A DNA stretch of 10,000 nucleotides from Nephromyces sp. MM_2019. Taxonomy: Eukaryota; Apicomplexa; Aconoidasida; Nephromycida. A program made the translations under genes and the position numbers. Position 1 is the first letter of the stretch. Every line of letters begins with the position of its first letter. Shown here one piece after another: positions 7,316 through 10,000 of the stretch. The notes under the pieces were generated by a model, which worked only from the letters and a program-made list of their open reading frames with translations, was not told where the DNA came from and ran no database searches. The DNA is taken from assembly GCA_015657535.1 (NCBI GenBank), contig JADHZB010000869.1, forward strand, positions 1 through 10,000, in the 5' to 3' direction.

Positions 7316-7639
7316 GTGTGTGTAGAAGGTCTAATTATTCAAATTCAATTTTTTTTAGATTAGCATTTATTGTTAAATAAACTTTGTTAAAATTAATCAT
7401 ACATTCAAAATTACACACTAAAACTTCAAATTAAATTAAACTTACACACATAAAAATAATATATTTAATTTGTTTTATACAAATTCATATTTACAAATTT
7501 ATACCACACACACATATATATATTCACACTCATATGTATGTAGTATATACACACAATAAATATGTATATTCAAATTATATATATATATATAATAATTAAT
7601 AACTTAATAATTTAACAAATTTAAACACACCTTTTACAA

Positions 7640-7640
<1 letters not shown>

Positions 7641-7683
<43 letters not shown>

Positions 7684-7697
7684 GTGTGTGTGTGTGT
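7641..7697. repeat. Compound (TA)16 then (TATG)/(TG)n
   Basis: A pure TA run of about 33 bases passes into GTATGTATG and then TG repeat. The sequence is alternating purine-pyrimidine throughout, so it could extrude as a cruciform or adopt Z-form DNA under supercoiling. Confidence 0.92.
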
Positions 7698-7864
7698 TTC
7701 TGTCTGTAAGTTAAGGAGTTGTTATTTGTTATTTCATATGTGTGTATAAAGTTATTGGGAGATATATTAGATAAAGAAAAAATATTGAAAATGGTTAAAA
7801 ATTAAATTAGTTAGTTTGTGTGTGTGTGTGTGTGTATATCTCATTTGATTGGTCAAAAATTAAC

Positions 7865-7904
7865 CTATATATATATATATAATATATATGTGTGTGTGTG
7901 TGTA
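7865..7904. repeat. Compound TA/TG repeat just past the WD40 gene stop
   Basis: On the gene's (minus) strand this reads ACACACACAC followed by ATATATATT, beginning about 17 bases after the TGA. The same order, ACACACATATATAT, directly follows the RPS23 stop on its own sense strand. Confidence 0.85.
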
Positions 7905-7920
7905 GAAGTTGAATATAATA

Positions 7921-9011
7921 TCAATTGTTTGAATTAAGATGTAAATTCATTGGAAATGAAGAATTCTTAGAAAGATTACTAACAACTGAAGCATCGATCA
8001 TTTTTCCAGTAACACAGCCAGGTGGACCTCTTGACCTATTAAATAATAAATGTGTGTGTGTGTGTGTATAGATGAAAATATAAAATAATTGTGTATGTGT
8101 GTAAAGAAATATTTCAAAATGTGTATATGTGTGTGTGTAAAGAAATATTTCAAAATGTGTATATGTATGTGTGTAAAGAAATATTTCAAAATGTGTATAT
8201 GTATGTGTGTAAAGAAATATTTCAAAATGTGTATATGTGTGTGTGTAAAGAAATATTTCAAAATGTGTATATGTGTGTGTGTAAAGAAATATTTCAAAAT
8301 GTGTATATGTATGTGTGTAAAGAAATATTTCAAAATGTGTATATGTGTGTGTGTAAAGAAATATGTATGTGTGTAAAGAAATATTTCAAAATGTGTATAT
8401 GTGTGTGTGTAAAGAAATATTTCAAAATGTGTATATGTGTGTGTGAGGTAATTTTGTATAATTAAGGATAGTTAAAACATGTGTAGAGTGTTTAAATATA
8501 GTATAAAACATATGTAACTTAATATAAACCTAATTATTATTAGAATTCTGATGTTTGATATAGTATATCTAGAATAGAAAATACACACACTCTAACCAAT
8601 CACACACCCACCCCCACCTCTTCCACACCCTCATACACACACCCCAACCCTTTCCCACCCACCACACTATTACACACACTCCCTAAACAATCACACACTC
8701 TCTAACCAATCACACACCCACTCCCCTACACACACCCACTCCCCTACACACACCCACTCCCCTACACACACCCACTCCCCTACACACACCCCCTCCCCAC
8801 ACACACACACACCAAAATTTAATTTGTTTATCCAATGCAGAGGAGGCTAACATATGGCCAAGTGGGTGCCAATCAATCGACAAAATTTGGGCCTCCTTTT
8901 CGACGGTTTTTGGGTGTTGGCCGTGTGCACGTGCAATCGTAAAAATTGGGTAAGTTGAGTTGTTTATTGACCAATATGATAGGCTACCACTTGAATCACC
9001 TAATGTATGTA

Positions 9012-9043
<32 letters not shown>

Positions 9044-9630
9044 TGTGTGTGTGTGTAAAATTTATATATAGAGTGTATTATGTGTGAGTGTGTGTTTAAA
9101 AATTTAATATAGAATGTATTTTCTGTATATATATGTGTGTGTGTGTTTGGATATACTACAATATAGAGAGTATATTATGTATATATATGTGTGTGTGTGT
9201 TTGGATATACTACAATATAGAGAGTATATAATGTATATATGTGTGTGTGTGTGTTTGGATATACTACAATATAGAGAGTATATAATGTATATGTGTGTGT
9301 ATGTGTGTTTGGATATACTACAATATAGAGAGTATATTATGTATATATATATGTGTGTGTGTGTAGGTATTTTAAGATTCAACGTGTGTAACCATCTTGA
9401 TTTTTTAGAGAGTATTTATACACATACCCACAACAAATATATGTTTTTGTATAGGATTCCATTTTACACACAAAGGCTCACTACTCCGTGTGGGTTGGGC
9501 TATTTTATTTGACTCATAAGGTATATCCATTAGTTTATACACACGTAATTGTTTGAGTGTGCGTGCATCCCATAATTTCATAGTTGTATCTTTACTACAT
9601 GTAATAAGTGTGTTACCATCACTATTCCAT
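7921..9630 (-). CDS. PFS2: WD40 polyadenylation factor PFS2/WDR33, 3' part (three exons)
   Basis: PFS2/WDR33 is the WD40 propeller subunit of the CPSF/CPF complex, which recognises the poly(A) signal in the nucleus. Exons on the minus strand are 9630-9428, 8999-8813 and 8035-7921 (TGA 7923-7921). The phases agree at both junctions (G|GT and TG|G). About 166 residues are covered. Exon A has a WD repeat (WNSDGNTLITCSKDTTMKLW, then D) and the start of the next (LCVKWNPIQKHIFVV). Exon B completes it (GDSSGSLSYW) and adds RAHGQHPKTVEKEAQILSIDWHPLGHMLASSALDKQIKFW in sequence. WHPLGHxLxS plus KFW followed by SRGPPG match WDR33 WHPLGHILCSGS...KFWTRNRPGD as I recall it. The protein ends only 38 residues after the last WD motif, unlike the long tail of animal WDR33. 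N-terminal exons lie past 10000. A different WD40 protein is possible but less likely. Confidence 0.78.
8101..8444. repeat. 36-bp minisatellite, 10 copies
   Basis: GTAAAGAAATATTTCAAAAT starts at 8101, 8137, 8173, 8209, 8245, 8281, 8317, 8353, 8373 and 8409. The period is exactly 36 except that the eighth copy is shortened to 20 bases. The rest of each unit is GTGTATATGTGTGTGT or a TATG variant. Each full copy holds the palindrome GAAATATTTC. A period divisible by three keeps several frames open on both strands, which produces spurious long ORFs. It sits in intron B-C of the WD40 gene. Confidence 0.95.
8582..8812. repeat. C-rich/AC block with 18-bp minisatellite (8717-8806)
   Basis: The unit CCCACTCCCCTACACACA is repeated exactly at 8717, 8735, 8753 and 8771, followed by a decayed fifth copy. 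To the left, TCTAACCAATCACACACCCA occurs at 8591 and again at 8700. On the minus strand, which is the sense strand of the WD40 gene, this is a series of G-runs of 3 to 5 beginning within about 20 bases of the 5' splice site. Confidence 0.9.
9004..9056. repeat. (TG)n with TATG interruptions
   Basis: Read on the minus strand this is a long CA tract ending 3 bases before the intron A-B acceptor AG, in the place of the usual pyrimidine tract. Confidence 0.92.
9128..9365. repeat. 54-bp minisatellite, 4 copies plus a decayed copy
   Basis: TTGGATATACTACAATATAG starts at 9147, 9201, 9255 and 9309, exactly 54 bases apart, and is followed in each copy by AGAGTATAT and TATATG/TG filler. A decayed relative (TATAGAGTGTATTATGTG) precedes it at 9065-9085. 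The repeat is intronic. Open frames on both strands across it are artefacts of the period being a multiple of three. Confidence 0.94.
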
Positions 9631-9686
9631 CTAAATTATACACACACACACACACACAAAGATTTAAGAGAGAGTTGTATGTGTAT

Positions 9687-9688
<2 letters not shown>

Positions 9689-9717
<29 letters not shown>
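9689..9717. repeat. (AT)14 microsatellite
   Basis: A pure AT run inside the partial upstream intron of the WD40 gene. Confidence 0.92.
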
Positions 9718-9719
<2 letters not shown>

Positions 9720-9949
9720 TGTGGTAGATGTGTGTGAACTTGATTACAAAACGTTTAATTATGAATATATATATATAATTGTGTAAATACACGATTAGAA
9801 TTCATATATACACACATATGTATATTCATAGATACATAAAATATACACTACCCCTCATTCATATCACACATACACAATCACATAATATATATCACACACT
9901 ACACATCACCATTACACACACACACACACTATACATCACACAATACACA

Positions 9950-10000
9950 TATATATATACACACACACTATACATTACACACACACTATACATTACACAA
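9950..10000. repeat. 18-bp AC-rich repeat at the window edge
   Basis: ACTATACATTACACACAC recurs 18 bases apart (ACTATACATTAC at 9967 and 9985). A related ACTATACATCAC lies at 9928. The array may continue past the window. Confidence 0.65.

Larger units (their letters stand above)
7156..7920. other. Spacer between convergent 3' ends, no gene seen
   Basis: It holds the 51-bp repeat, an AT-rich section with scattered ACACA (7380-7560), a (TA)n(TG)n block at 7641-7697, and TG-rich sequence with TA blocks up to the WD40 gene's stop. The repeat-poor patch at 7700-7800 has no open frame worth reporting. It should contain the 3' UTRs of the plus-strand candidate and of the WD40 gene. Confidence 0.55.
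8036..8812 (-). other. WD40 gene intron B-C with two minisatellites
   Basis: On the sense (minus) strand the donor is TTTTG|GTGTGTGTGT and the acceptor ATTTAATAG|GTCAAGAGG. The 5' part is G-rich from the 18-bp array. The 3' part is CA-rich, with the 36-bp array and a final ACACACACACATTTATTATTTAATAG context. The 777-base length is entirely repeat or AT-rich filler. Confidence 0.82.
9000..9427 (-). other. WD40 gene intron A-B
   Basis: The sense-strand donor is TTGTGG|GTATGTGT and the acceptor CATACATTAG|GTGATTCAAG. The 3' half is nearly all CA repeat (plus-strand TG at 9004-9056) and the 54-bp array fills the middle. The splice joins HIFVV to GDSSGSLSYW in frame, as the WD fold requires. Confidence 0.88.
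9631..10000 (-). other. Upstream intron of the WD40 gene (partial)
   Basis: The acceptor AATTTAG|A at 9631-9632 starts exon A. Reading away from it lie an AC run (9640-9658), an (AT)n block (9689-9717), a short TG-rich patch, and AC-rich sequence to the window edge. I searched the minus strand for the expected preceding WD repeat (an AHKN-like motif) and did not find it, so that exon is probably beyond 10000. Confidence 0.6.

Noticed and set aside
7925..8050. Plus-strand open frame QLFELRCKFIGNEEFLERLL, continuing through exon C
   Set aside because: It looks protein-like, but it is antisense to WD40 exon C and shares its wobble positions. It has an in-frame stop before any good acceptor, and the minus-strand reading continues the conserved KFW-SRGPPG in the right phase.
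8101..8444. CRISPR-like array of regularly spaced repeats
   Set aside because: There are no unique spacers: the whole unit repeats. The context is a eukaryotic intron.
8089..8465. Two overlapping plus-strand frames and one minus-strand frame with 12-residue repeats (KYFKMCIC, KEIFQNVYM)
   Set aside because: A 36-bp tandem array inside an intron. Being open on both strands at once indicates a repeat artefact, not a repeat protein.
9104..9512. Open frames with repeated CLDILQYREYIM or SLYCSISKHT
   Set aside because: A 54-bp array in WD40 intron A-B. The period is a multiple of 18, which keeps frames open.

Overview
This is nuclear DNA from an AT-rich, intron-containing eukaryote, most likely a protist. 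Three things show this: a cytosolic (80S) ribosomal protein gene, a WD40 subunit of the mRNA 3'-end-processing complex, and GT-AG introns. TAA and TGA are both used as stops, so the code looks standard. The RPS23 protein has features I associate with alveolates and related lineages. The mass of TG/AC/TA simple repeats also recalls foraminiferan (Reticulomyxa-like) genomic DNA, and TGTGT-rich spacers recall piroplasms. I cannot place the organism, and this is low-confidence inference.

Layout. (1) 1-974 is an AC-rich spacer or intron. It leads into a possible last exon of a plus-strand gene (975-1072, weak). (2) 1073-3272 is a long spacer, TG-rich then AC-rich, with a pyrimidine-rich leader. 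(3) RPS23 lies on the plus strand (3273-4640, three exons, 143 codons before the stop in the preferred splice form). This is the most secure gene. (4) 4641-4739 is a short convergent gap with a palindromic, two-way AATAAA signal. A possible minus-strand terminal exon follows at 4740-4824. (5) 4825-6209 is a spacer, TG-rich then AC-rich. (6) 6210-7155 is a possible two-exon plus-strand gene for a small protein with two hydrophobic segments, unidentified. (7) 7156-7920 is a spacer between convergent 3' ends. (8) 7921-9630 on the minus strand holds the last three exons of a WD40 protein, best matched to PFS2/WDR33. Its upstream exons lie beyond the right edge. (9) 9631-10000 is part of its next upstream intron.

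The most striking property is the arrangement of the noncoding DNA. Most spacers, both introns and intergenic regions, start TG-rich and end AC-rich on the plus strand, whichever strand the gene uses. Most exons therefore sit at an AC-to-TG switch. TG...CA is its own reverse complement, so each such spacer is a loose giant palindrome, and the two ends of an intron could pair in the pre-mRNA. The introns also carry minisatellites with periods of 18, 36 and 54 bp. Nearly all long open frames outside the named genes are translations of these repeats (VCVC, THTH, YIYI) and are not genes.
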